8,576 nt of DNA, taken from NCBI GenBank assembly GCA_036273935.1, contig DASUGQ010000419.1, positions 1-8,576 of the forward strand, given 5' to 3'. The position numbers were made by a program, and so were the translations under genes. This document shows, piece after piece, positions 1-6,675 of the stretch (positions are counted from its first letter, which is position 1; the number at the start of each line of letters is the position of its first letter). Origin of the DNA: ZC4RG29 sp036273935 (GTDB lineage Bacteria; Bacteroidota; Bacteroidia; Cytophagales; Cyclobacteriaceae). Below the pieces are notes generated by a model. It saw only the letters and a program-made list of their open reading frames with translations, was not told where the DNA came from and made no database searches.

Positions 1-435
1 TATGGCATTGCCTGTGGTGAAGAGAAGGGAAGCGTCATTGCGACATGCGCGGAGGTGATGCATGATCCTTCCGGTGGTGACGTTAAAGTACTACGGGTTG
101 TTGCTGCTTTTGAATGTGGTGCTGTAATTAATCCTCGTCACCTGGAGAGTCAGATTTCAGGTTCCGTGGTTCAGGGACTGGGCGGTGCCCTATTTGAATC
201 AATTGATTTCAAAGACGGAAAAATTCTTAATCCGCATTTTTCCAGTTACCGCGTGCCACGCTTCAACGATGTGCCTTCCATTGAAATCGTTGTTTTGAAT
301 AAAAAAGAAATTCCTTCGGTTGGAGCAGGTGAAACCCCAATTTTTGGAATTGCTCCGGCAATCCGGAACGCCATCACTTACGCAACAGGAAAAAGATTGT
401 ACAGACTTCCGTTAATGCCTGAACCATTGTCTTAA
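1..435 (+). CDS. Xanthine dehydrogenase/aldehyde oxidase-family molybdopterin-binding large subunit, C-terminal part
   Basis: This is the 3' end of a gene that begins outside the window; the frame is open from base 1 and ends at TAA, giving 144 residues. The sequence shows the end of the second molybdopterin-binding domain: VAAFECGAVINP (about residues 35-45), a Gln/Gly-rich stretch SVVQGLGGALFE (55-66), the SYRVPRF segment (82-88) and VGAGETPIFGIAPAIRNA (108-124). In this family the Glu of the GAGE motif (E111 here) is the catalytic base beside the molybdenum centre, which hydroxylates aldehydes or N-heterocycles. The wording of these motifs resembles isoquinoline 1-oxidoreductase beta-type proteins more than classical xanthine dehydrogenase, but the substrate cannot be told from the C-terminus. 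A small 2Fe-2S subunit gene is expected upstream, outside the window. The gene converges on the antiporter gene, and no independent terminator is visible after its stop. Confidence 0.92.
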   Translation, partial: YGIACGEEKGSVIATCAEVMHDPSGGDVKVLRVVAAFECGAVINPRHLESQISGSVVQGLGGALFESIDFKDGKILNPHFSSYRVPRFNDVPSIEIVVLNKKEIPSVGAGETPIFGIAPAIRNAITYATGKRLYRLPLMPEPLS

Positions 436-444
436 CGATCACAT

Positions 445-1914
445 TTAGTTTTTGATCCCAAAACTTTCATTCACCTTTTCAACAGTTTCTTTTGTGTCTG
501 CCATAACGAGGAGGTGATCTCCTTTTTGAATCACTGTGTCACCACTTGCTGTCAGATATTTCCCATGACGATAGATCATTACAATCAGTGCACTTTTGGG
601 TAACTGTAGTTCAACGACTGCCTTTCCTGCGGATGGGGAATTCTCATTGATATCCAATTCGATCAGCTCTGATTTAAAATCATCACTGAGTTCTATATCC
701 AGGGGAAATTTTCTTCTAAGCTTTTCGGGTACACTCACATGAAGCCACCTGGCTACGATTCCCAATGTAGTTCCCTGGAGCAATACTGATAATACAGAGA
801 TAAAAAATACAAGGTCAAAAATAGTATTTGCATAACCTACACCAGCCAGCATGGGGTAAGTTGCAAAGACAATTGGAACGGCGCCTCTTAGTCCTACCCA
901 GGAAATGAAGAGCTTTTTACGGGGGTTAAGATCCCTCGACCGTGCGAGAGCGATAAAGACAGAAAGAGGCCTTGCCACAAACATGAGGAATAAGGAGATG
1001 AGCAAACCCTGAGGAATTACCTTTGGGATCTGCGATGGAAAAACAAGTAAACCCAGGGTGAGGAACATTACGATTTGCATGAGCCAGGCCTGCCCATCGT
1101 AAAATTTCATTAGACTTTTCTTGTGAATGAAATTTGCGTTACCGAGAATAATGGCTGAGATGTAAACGGCAAGAAACCCGTTTCCATTGATGGCATCAGT
1201 AAAGGAGAAAGTAAAGAACACCAGCGAAAGGATAAGGACAGGATAAAGTCCATCTACATCCAGTTTTATATGGTTGACAATCCAAACCATTAATTTTCCG
1301 AATGCATAACCACACAGGGCGCCCAGTCCCATGCCGATGAAGAATTTTGGTATGAGCTCAAGAATTGAAGCCCCGGCTTGAGTAAGCAGATAAGTGAAGC
1401 CTATGGTTAAAAAGAATGCCATGGGGTCATTGCTTCCACTTTCAAATTCAAGCAGCGGCCTCAAATTTCCTTTTAACCCAACACTTTTGGAACGTAGAAT
1501 CGAGAATACGGCCGCTGCATCCGTGGACGAGACAATCGCACCAAGCAACATGCCTTCAATAACGGATACATTAAGCACGTACGAAGCAAAAAGACCGGTC
1601 GTTATTGCAGTGATGAACACTCCGAGCGTTGACAGGGATAGCCCATTCTTGAAAATAGGTTTAATGCTTTCCCATTTTGTATCAAGGCCCCCGGAAAAAA
1701 GAATGAAGACAAGAGCTACTGCGCCAAGGAATTGGGCGATCTTTGGGTCATTGAAGTAGATGCCTCCCGGACCGTCTGAGCCGGCCAACATGCCGACAAT
1801 CAGGAAGAGGATGAGCGTCGGTATGCCAAATCGATATGACGTCTTGCTGGCCAGAATACTGATGAACAGCAAAATTGAACCAAGCAGTAAGACATTTTCG
1901 GCGGAAACAACCAT
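445..1914 (-). CDS. nhaP2: Potassium/proton antiporter, CvrA/NhaP2 type (CPA1 family)
   Basis: Inner-membrane cation/proton antiporter of 489 residues. The first ~390 residues are a run of hydrophobic helices. They carry the CPA1 signatures: LFSGGLDT (72-79), SSTDAAAVF (129-137, with the ion-binding Asp132), FESGSNDP (157-164, with Asp163) and GLRGAVPIV (341-349). A cytosolic tail from about 405 to 485 (IELSDDFKSELIEL, then the LPKSALIVMIYRHGKYLTASGDT region) looks like a TrkA-C/RCK_C ligand-binding domain. That arrangement is typical of CvrA/NhaP2, which exports K+ (or Na+) in exchange for H+. The protein is shorter than E. coli CvrA (about 578 residues) because the extra C-terminal domain after RCK_C is missing. 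The ATG at 1914 was chosen because the protein starts just before the first helix; no Shine-Dalgarno sequence precedes it. The leader (1915-2045) is very AT-rich near the start codon. Ion preference is inferred from the family only. Confidence 0.9.
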   Translation of the reverse strand: MVVSAENVLLLGSILLFISILASKTSYRFGIPTLILFLIVGMLAGSDGPGGIYFNDPKIAQFLGAVALVFILFSGGLDTKWESIKPIFKNGLSLSTLGVFITAITTGLFASYVLNVSVIEGMLLGAIVSSTDAAAVFSILRSKSVGLKGNLRPLLEFESGSNDPMAFFLTIGFTYLLTQAGASILELIPKFFIGMGLGALCGYAFGKLMVWIVNHIKLDVDGLYPVLILSLVFFTFSFTDAINGNGFLAVYISAIILGNANFIHKKSLMKFYDGQAWLMQIVMFLTLGLLVFPSQIPKVIPQGLLISLFLMFVARPLSVFIALARSRDLNPRKKLFISWVGLRGAVPIVFATYPMLAGVGYANTIFDLVFFISVLSVLLQGTTLGIVARWLHVSVPEKLRRKFPLDIELSDDFKSELIELDINENSPSAGKAVVELQLPKSALIVMIYRHGKYLTASGDTVIQKGDHLLVMADTKETVEKVNESFGIKN

Positions 1915-2015
1915 CCAATAATTTCCGGATTAATTTCAAAATAAAAAATAAAACGACAAGATAACACAGATGGGATTGAACTGAAAATACCCTGCAAATC
2001 AAAGGTGAGCAAATT

Positions 2016-2040
2016 ACGATACTTCGTGTTCGAGCATCGT
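2016..2040 (-). terminator. Terminator-like RNA hairpin after the PIG-L gene
   Basis: Read on the - strand, the hairpin starts five bases after the PIG-L stop codon. ACGAUGCU pairs with AGUAUCGU over eight positions including one G-U wobble, followed by a bulged A, two further C-G/G-C pairs and an AACA loop. On the + strand the wobble would be an A-C mismatch, which fits a function in the - strand transcript. There is no proper U-tract after it (AAUUUGCUC follows), so it may stabilise an mRNA 3' end or attenuate read-through into the antiporter gene rather than act as a strong intrinsic terminator. Confidence 0.35.
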
Positions 2041-2045
2041 ATGCC

Positions 2046-2843
2046 CTAGTTGATTCCATCGAAAAGATCTGATTCCATCATCCTTCCGCCGTTGACAAGA
2101 CTGAAAACACGATAAAACGTTTGCGCCCCCCAAAGCTCCCGATGTTGTTCGTCTGAAAGATCTTTAAGGTTGGAGTATATGCTCATTTGTGTTTCATGGC
2201 AACTAATCGCCCGCCAAACAGTCTTCCAGTGAGGGTAAGCATCGATCCTTGTCGTAATTAGCCATTCAGGATATGGAATCACCAGCCGCCGGGCGCCATC
2301 TACCGTCATCCCAAATTCTTTCAGTGCCTTCTGATGCATTTGGAAAGTGGAATAAGGCCACGCCAGAAAGTACAATTTCAAGACCTGATGAGAGGGATCG
2401 TTATTTGTTTTGAAGTTTGCATCCGCAGCTTGCACAATGGCGGCAGAGGTAAACTGCGAGATCGCAATATGATCGGGGTGCCCATAAACGCCATCTGGCC
2501 CAAACGTTAATATAATCTGAGGTTTGATTCGGCGGATGTGAGCGGCAAGGGAAGGAATTATTTCGCTGGGGGTAATTTTATCAACGTCGCCATCCATGTA
2601 CTCCAGCACAGTGACCTCTTTAATGCCCAGTATGCTTGCGGCGGCGCGAAGTTCTTGTTCTCTGACGCTACCGACAATCTCAGGTGCAGGTCGTTCTGTT
2701 TGGGTTCCAAAACGTCCGCGCTGCCCTCGTGTTGCTGTAATTAAATATACTTCGGCACCTTCCTTCGCATATTTTGCAATCGTACCACCAAATCCCAGTG
2801 ATTCGTCGTCCGGATGAGCAAGTATGAAGAGAAGACGGCTCAT
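2046..2843 (-). CDS. PIG-L/LmbE family zinc deacetylase
   Basis: A 265-residue protein of the PIG-L (LmbE-like) family, metal-dependent hydrolases that remove acyl groups from N-acyl glucosamine-type or related substrates. The hallmark AHPDDE motif is at residues 9-14 (His10 and Asp13 as zinc ligands, Asp12 as catalytic base) and the second motif GHPDH at 121-125 (His125 as third ligand). A conserved late His occurs in CHETQ (215-219). There is no signal peptide, so a cytoplasmic location is expected. It is somewhat longer than the bacillithiol-pathway deacetylase BshB, and its TATRGQRGRFG segment (37-46) does not look like that subgroup, so I do not call it BshB. The start lies 20 bases after the decarboxylase stop, so the two are probably co-transcribed. 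The substrate is unknown. Confidence 0.9.
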   Translation of the reverse strand: MSRLLFILAHPDDESLGFGGTIAKYAKEGAEVYLITATRGQRGRFGTQTERPAPEIVGSVREQELRAAASILGIKEVTVLEYMDGDVDKITPSEIIPSLAAHIRRIKPQIILTFGPDGVYGHPDHIAISQFTSAAIVQAADANFKTNNDPSHQVLKLYFLAWPYSTFQMHQKALKEFGMTVDGARRLVIPYPEWLITTRIDAYPHWKTVWRAISCHETQMSIYSNLKDLSDEQHRELWGAQTFYRVFSLVNGGRMMESDLFDGIN

Positions 2844-2863
2844 ATGGTGAATTGATGTAAATA

Positions 2864-4354
2864 TTATTGCTGTTGCCTTTGGTTTACGAGCCCTCTTCCC
2901 AAGCGGGTGACAATTTCAATCAGCGCTTCGATGTCTTGAAGTGACGTTCTGAAATTTACAATGCAAGCCCTTAAACAATATTTTCCATTAACCACCGCGT
3001 TGGATAGAAAAGCTTCACCACCTTCCTGTACCTTGCTCAATAGTTCTTCGTTAAGTTTGTTCAATTCTTCCCGTTGCAATGCATAGCGTTTGGGAAGATA
3101 TCGAAATGTGGTGATGCTAAGAGAATTTGATACGGCTTCGAGTTCCGGATGTTGATCTGCTAAATCGAATAACTTTTTTGCCAGTGTGATGTCGTCACGA
3201 ATCATTTCCACGTAACCATTTTTTCCCACCTGTTTCAATCCAAGCCAGACTTTTAGTGCACGGAACCCTCTTGAATTTTGCAGGCCGAATTCATGGAAAT
3301 TCATGACCGGATCTTCCTCGGTGCCGTCGAACTTATAGTACTCAGGGTGGAAGGTAAAGGTGTCGTGAAGGGCATTAATATCCCGAACCAATGTGCACCC
3401 GGCTTCCAGCGGACTGTATAACCATTTATGTGGATCCAGTGCGATGGAGTCGGCGCGCTCCATTCCTTTAAATAGTGATGCTAATTCTGGCAGCGCTGCC
3501 GCAGGGGCACCATAAGCACCATCAACATGGAACCACAGGTTATGACGCTCGCAAATTTCAGCGATGTCATGAAGTGAATCGATCGAACCGGTTCCCACTG
3601 AACCGGCAGTTCCAACAACGGTAATAGGTTGGTAACCGTGTTTTTTGTCGGCTTCAATCTGATCTTCAAGTTGAGGAGTGTTCATTTGCTGCTGCTCATT
3701 CACTTCTATCCAGCGAATGTTATTGGTTCCGAGTCCAAATACATCGGCTGCCTTCTGTATCCAGGTGTGTGTACCTTTTGAACAATAGACTATCATTTGT
3801 GGTTGGGATGAAAGGCCATTCGCACGAATTTCCCATGCAGCTTTCGATTTTCTTCCGGCAAGAAATCCGATAAAGTTTGCCATGTTTCCGCCGCTTACGA
3901 AAATCCCTCCACAGCTTGACGGATAGCCAATTAGTTCGGCTATCCATTGAATGGTTTGACGTTCTATTTCCGTCGCCATCGGCGAAAGAATATGGGCTCC
4001 TACATTTGGATTAACAGCAGCGGCAAGCAAGTCGGCAAGCGCCCCAATTGGCGAAGCTGAAGAAGTGATATATCCCCAAAAACGCGGATGGCCATTAAAC
4101 AACGAGTGATCAAAAAGTAACTTTGCTGCCTGCTCCAGTAAATCCGGAGCATTTGTGCCTTCCTGCGGCAATGATATCTTTCCTAAAACATTCTGAACGG
4201 TCGTGGGCTGATCGCCTTTAGTCACGCTTCGTTCGGGAAGGGTCTGAAGAAAAGAGGCGATATCATCGATTAGCTTGTAACCGGCTTTTCGAAATTCTTC
4301 CGAGCCCATTTCGATCGGTGAAAGTCGTAAACGAGAGGAAGAAATTTTTTTCAT
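2864..4354 (-). CDS. PLP-dependent group II amino-acid decarboxylase (aromatic-L-amino-acid/glutamate decarboxylase-like)
   Basis: A cytoplasmic fold-type I pyridoxal-phosphate enzyme of 496 residues, about the usual length for the family. Visible landmarks are an N-terminal helical region (15-45), HPRFWGYITSSASP (89-102), SGGNMANF (154-161), the cofactor-stacking His196 in GTHTW, HVDGAYG (276-282, with Asp278 for the pyridine nitrogen) and DPHKWLYSP (307-315), whose Lys310 should form the Schiff base with PLP. These features match decarboxylases acting on aromatic amino acids or glutamate and their bacterial relatives, often annotated only as 'pyridoxal-dependent decarboxylase'. The substrate is not predictable here. 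A second in-frame Met at residue 16 (MGSEEFRK) is an alternative start, because the basic 15-residue leader is not needed for the fold; no Shine-Dalgarno sequence decides between them. A 131-base gap to the upstream gene suggests its own promoter. Confidence 0.9.
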   Translation of the reverse strand: MKKISSSRLRLSPIEMGSEEFRKAGYKLIDDIASFLQTLPERSVTKGDQPTTVQNVLGKISLPQEGTNAPDLLEQAAKLLFDHSLFNGHPRFWGYITSSASPIGALADLLAAAVNPNVGAHILSPMATEIERQTIQWIAELIGYPSSCGGIFVSGGNMANFIGFLAGRKSKAAWEIRANGLSSQPQMIVYCSKGTHTWIQKAADVFGLGTNNIRWIEVNEQQQMNTPQLEDQIEADKKHGYQPITVVGTAGSVGTGSIDSLHDIAEICERHNLWFHVDGAYGAPAAALPELASLFKGMERADSIALDPHKWLYSPLEAGCTLVRDINALHDTFTFHPEYYKFDGTEEDPVMNFHEFGLQNSRGFRALKVWLGLKQVGKNGYVEMIRDDITLAKKLFDLADQHPELEAVSNSLSITTFRYLPKRYALQREELNKLNEELLSKVQEGGEAFLSNAVVNGKYCLRACIVNFRTSLQDIEALIEIVTRLGRGLVNQRQQQ

Positions 4355-4366
4355 AGCGTCAATACT

Positions 4367-4378
4367 TATTGATCAATA
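4367..4378. promoter_or_regulatory. Possible operator: perfect 12-bp palindrome before the decarboxylase
   Basis: TATTGATCAATA is a perfect palindrome ending 12 bases upstream of the decarboxylase ATG (4354), within the 131-base intergenic gap. Its position across the probable leader or promoter would suit a dimeric repressor. No clear Bacteroidota promoter (TTG about 19 bases from TAnnTTTG) could be placed around it. About two perfect 12-bp palindromes are expected by chance in a window of this size, so this is only suggestive. Confidence 0.25.
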
Positions 4379-4485
4379 TTTCTCCCTTACGGAATCAGTA
4401 ATCGGCGCGTTTCATTCCAGACACGACGTTTTCAAAATGCCAGGTGTTTTGTAACCGGGGATAACTATTCTCTCATTTCACCTTC

Positions 4486-5931
4486 TCAAAGACTCCACCC
4501 ATTTCGATATTTTCTCCGCACGAATTCATTGGCTTCGTCGAAGTTGGTGATCTTCATGTTCTTTGCATCCCACAATAGTTTCTTTCGGCCCGGGAAATAA
4601 TCTTTTCCTTCTGAATTTTTCAATTTGAGATTGTAGCTGCGCAGTGCAAGATTACCCATAAGCACAGCTTCAGTAAAAGGCCCGGCATAATCAAACGATG
4701 AGCTGAGTTCCATTTTTCCGTACCCTTTCATGCAAGCCTCCACCCATTGTGTATAGTGACCTGCTTCAGCACCAGGAATTCGAGGAATGGTTTGCGGTGG
4801 CAATTTGACTTCCTTCATTCGTTTGGTGGGAAGAAGAAGCGGCGGAATATTGTAGCCGCCCATCAGCTTTCCTTTTGTACCATAGAAAATATATCCACCG
4901 TTCCAATCGCCCAGTTGTTCGTCGGGCAAAAGTTCCTCCGGCCGTTCAGGAAGCAGACCGCCATCCATCCAGGTTAGTTTGATATTACTTTTTCCGTCTT
5001 TTCGTGGGAACGTCATGTGAATGATAGAAGACGCGGGGCAACTATCGTCAAAGAAGGATTCTTTAAAGAATCCTTCCCAGGTAGTCGTTGTACTACACTC
5101 GACATCCGTAGGAAAGTCAATGGGAAGAATACGGAACGCTGCATCCATAATGTGGCAAGCCATATCTCCCAGCGCACCTGTTCCAAATGACCACCAGCCG
5201 CGCCAGTTGAATGGCAAATATGCTGGATTGTAACCGATGTATTGTGCAGGCCCGAGCCAAAGATCCCAATCCAGTTCTGCGGGAATCTCGAATTTCCCAG
5301 TAGGGGTAGGTATACCTTGGGGCCATACAGGCCGGTTTGTCCAGGCGTCAACGCGCGTAACCTCTCCAATAAGCCCGGCATCGACATATTCCTTTGCTGT
5401 CCGTACGTGATCAGCTGATCCAAACTGGTTGCCCATTTGCGTCACAACCTTATATTTTCTGGCCGCCTCAGCAAGGATTCGCGCCTCATAAATGTCATGT
5501 GTAAGTGGTTTTTGCACGTACACATGTTTTCCTCTTTGCATCGCCGCCATTGCTGCGACAGCATGCGTATTGTCAGGTGTTGAGACGGACACTGCATCGA
5601 TTCCCTTGCTTTCCTTGTCAAGCATCACGCGGAAGTCCTGGTAATATTTTGCATCAGGAAAATTCTTCTTTGATTCGGTGATCATACGTTGATCCACATC
5701 GCAGAGAAAAACAATTTTTGCATTTGGATGCTTCGCGAAACCAGTGAGATCACTCGTCCCCTTTCCGCCGGCGCCAATTCCCGCGATGTACACTGTATCG
5801 CTAGGGGGGATGAAACCTTTTCCGCCCAGGACAAATCTTGGAACAATGGTGAAGGCCGTCGCTGCAGCCGCGGCATTTCTTATAAACGTCCTTCTCGAAA
5901 TGTGATAAGTGGATGATTTCTTTTCGATCAT
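4486..5931 (-). CDS. Tat-exported Gfo/Idh/MocA family oxidoreductase
   Basis: A 481-residue protein with a twin-arginine signal at its N-terminus: SRRTFIR (12-18) followed by the Ala-rich hydrophobic stretch AAAAATAFTIV. It is therefore expected to be exported folded with its nicotinamide cofactor, as glucose-fructose oxidoreductase is. A Rossmann domain follows with IAGIGAGGKG (49-58), CDVD (77-80), VSTPDNTHA (116-124) and VQKPLTHD (139-146). The Lys141-Pro142 pair corresponds to the family's EKP motif, with Gln in place of Glu, a form I associate with the secreted bacterial subgroup. The C-terminal domain contains GTGALGDMACHIMD (250-263), whose His260 sits in the usual active-site position, and ends in RKYRNGWSL. 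The likely role is oxidation, reduction or redox isomerisation of a sugar in the periplasm. It starts 26 bases after the small-subunit gene, so it probably belongs to the same operon. The substrate is unknown. Confidence 0.92.
   Translation of the reverse strand: MIEKKSSTYHISRRTFIRNAAAAATAFTIVPRFVLGGKGFIPPSDTVYIAGIGAGGKGTSDLTGFAKHPNAKIVFLCDVDQRMITESKKNFPDAKYYQDFRVMLDKESKGIDAVSVSTPDNTHAVAAMAAMQRGKHVYVQKPLTHDIYEARILAEAARKYKVVTQMGNQFGSADHVRTAKEYVDAGLIGEVTRVDAWTNRPVWPQGIPTPTGKFEIPAELDWDLWLGPAQYIGYNPAYLPFNWRGWWSFGTGALGDMACHIMDAAFRILPIDFPTDVECSTTTTWEGFFKESFFDDSCPASSIIHMTFPRKDGKSNIKLTWMDGGLLPERPEELLPDEQLGDWNGGYIFYGTKGKLMGGYNIPPLLLPTKRMKEVKLPPQTIPRIPGAEAGHYTQWVEACMKGYGKMELSSSFDYAGPFTEAVLMGNLALRSYNLKLKNSEGKDYFPGRKKLLWDAKNMKITNFDEANEFVRRKYRNGWSL
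5053..5076. repeat. Perfect 24-bp palindrome inside the Gfo/Idh/MocA gene
   Basis: GAAGGATTCTTT (5053-5064) is followed with no spacer by its exact reverse complement (5065-5076). The next base pair outward is mismatched. It encodes part of the segment EGFFKESFF of the oxidoreductase. In mRNA either strand could fold into a hairpin of about ten pairs with a tight loop. It may be coding coincidence, a protein-binding site or an mRNA structural element. Confidence 0.5.
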
Positions 5932-5957
5932 CTTAAAAGAGTTTTGAGTTAAGAATT

Positions 5958-6614
5958 TCAGGCATTGTCAAACTTGACACTTTCTTTTAAAGTACGTTCA
6001 TCATACTTCAATCCATACTGATCCAGCACTTCCTGAGGTACTCCATCCCATTGATTTGGGGTATTGCCAACATAACCAAGATCGGCAATTCCGATTTTGC
6101 TTGTAAAAAAACCTGTGGCAGTGAGGTCGCGAAGGGTATTGAAAAATGCCACGCCCTGTTGCATTTCAGGTTTTGCTTGTTCGGGAAAAGCAATTTCATC
6201 AACGAGTTCGATTTGCTGTGCATTGGAGCAACTTACAAAGGCGTTATTGAATCGTTTCATACATTGAAGGTCAAGCCATTTTAGTCCGCCGCGCAAGGGT
6301 GTCTGGAAAGACGGCTTGTCCTTTACAATGAATTCAATGAAGGCTGGTACACCTGCATCTGTGGCACTTCCTGAGATATCATCTTTTGGAATAATGATGT
6401 CAACTAATAAAGTGATTGTGGCCATCTCGTGATCATCAAAGAATTTTTCACTGGCAAGTTTCTTTTCATTTGCAAGTTCTGCCGGAGTTCTGTCAAAGTT
6501 GAAGATTGGAGCAGCTTCTGTGACTTCCTTTTTGGCTGCGGGCTCGCAGGAGATCAAAATACCAGCTCCGGCTGAACCGATGGCAAGCGTCTTTAAATAT
6601 TTTCTTCTGTCCAT
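5958..6614 (-). CDS. Gluconate 2-dehydrogenase subunit 3 family protein (Tat lipoprotein small subunit of the GMC dehydrogenase)
   Basis: A 218-residue protein. The N-terminus MDRRKYLKTLAIG is a twin-arginine signal (RRxxLK), and the hydrophobic stretch ends in the lipobox LISC, so Cys23 would be lipidated. After a linker come family signatures: DIIIPKDDISGSATDAGVPAFIE (72-94, quoted in part by its IIPKDD and AGVP cores) and GFFTSKIGIADLGYVGN (168-183). In known complexes such as FAD-dependent glucose dehydrogenase, this small subunit lacks catalysis and carries the signal-less GMC subunit through the Tat pathway. Here it follows the GMC gene by 61 bases, the gap containing a degenerate tetranucleotide run. 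It should anchor the dehydrogenase in the periplasm or on a membrane. A c-type cytochrome partner, usual for such complexes, is not in this window. The ATG at 6614 lacks a Shine-Dalgarno sequence but places the RR motif at residues 3-4, as expected. Confidence 0.9.
   Translation of the reverse strand: MDRRKYLKTLAIGSAGAGILISCEPAAKKEVTEAAPIFNFDRTPAELANEKKLASEKFFDDHEMATITLLVDIIIPKDDISGSATDAGVPAFIEFIVKDKPSFQTPLRGGLKWLDLQCMKRFNNAFVSCSNAQQIELVDEIAFPEQAKPEMQQGVAFFNTLRDLTATGFFTSKIGIADLGYVGNTPNQWDGVPQEVLDQYGLKYDERTLKESVKFDNA
5966..5979. repeat. Inverted repeat TGTCAA-AC-TTGACA at the end of the small-subunit gene
   Basis: A perfect 6-bp inverted repeat with a 2-bp spacer lies within the last codons of the small-subunit gene, 35-48 bases upstream of the Gfo/Idh/MocA start codon. 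It could be an operator for internal transcription of the oxidoreductase gene. It could equally result from coding constraint on the VKFDNA tail. Confidence 0.25.
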
Positions 6615-6620
6615 ATTATC

Positions 6621-6660
6621 TGAGTCAATGAGTGAATGAATAATCGAGTGAATGAGTGAT
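6621..6660. repeat. Degenerate tetranucleotide run (TGAR-like, ten units)
   Basis: Read in phase on the + strand, the 40 bases consist of TGAG, TCAA, TGAG, TGAA, TGAA, TAAT, CGAG, TGAA, TGAG and TGAT. The 10-mer GAGTGAATGA occurs twice within it (6630-6639 and 6646-6655). It fills most of the 61-base gap between the GMC stop and the small-subunit start, so in the transcript it forms a CUCAUUCA-rich, weakly structured leader directly before the start codon. It may be an old, decayed simple-sequence repeat. Confidence 0.55.
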
Positions 6661-6675
6661 TTGGATTGAACAATT

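Noticed and set aside
437..457. GATCA...TGATC inverted repeat between the convergent genes as a bidirectional terminator
   Set aside because: Only five A/T-rich-leaning pairs around an 11-base loop; too weak for intrinsic termination.
1394..1759. 121-codon open frame on the + strand
   Set aside because: It lies wholly opposite the antiporter's membrane domain, has no recognisable motif, and the antiporter frame explains the region.
1748..2059. 103-codon open frame on the - strand spanning the antiporter leader
   Set aside because: It overlaps the antiporter start in another frame, runs through the hairpin and AT-rich leader, and has Cys/His/Arg-rich non-protein-like composition.
2046..2843. 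Calling the PIG-L protein BshB (bacillithiol pathway)
   Set aside because: It is longer than BshB and its TRGQRGRFG segment differs from that subgroup; no bshA or bshC neighbour is present.
5013..5423. 136-codon open frame on the - strand within the Gfo/Idh/MocA gene
   Set aside because: It is an alternative-frame shadow of a gene with clear family motifs; it has no family features of its own.
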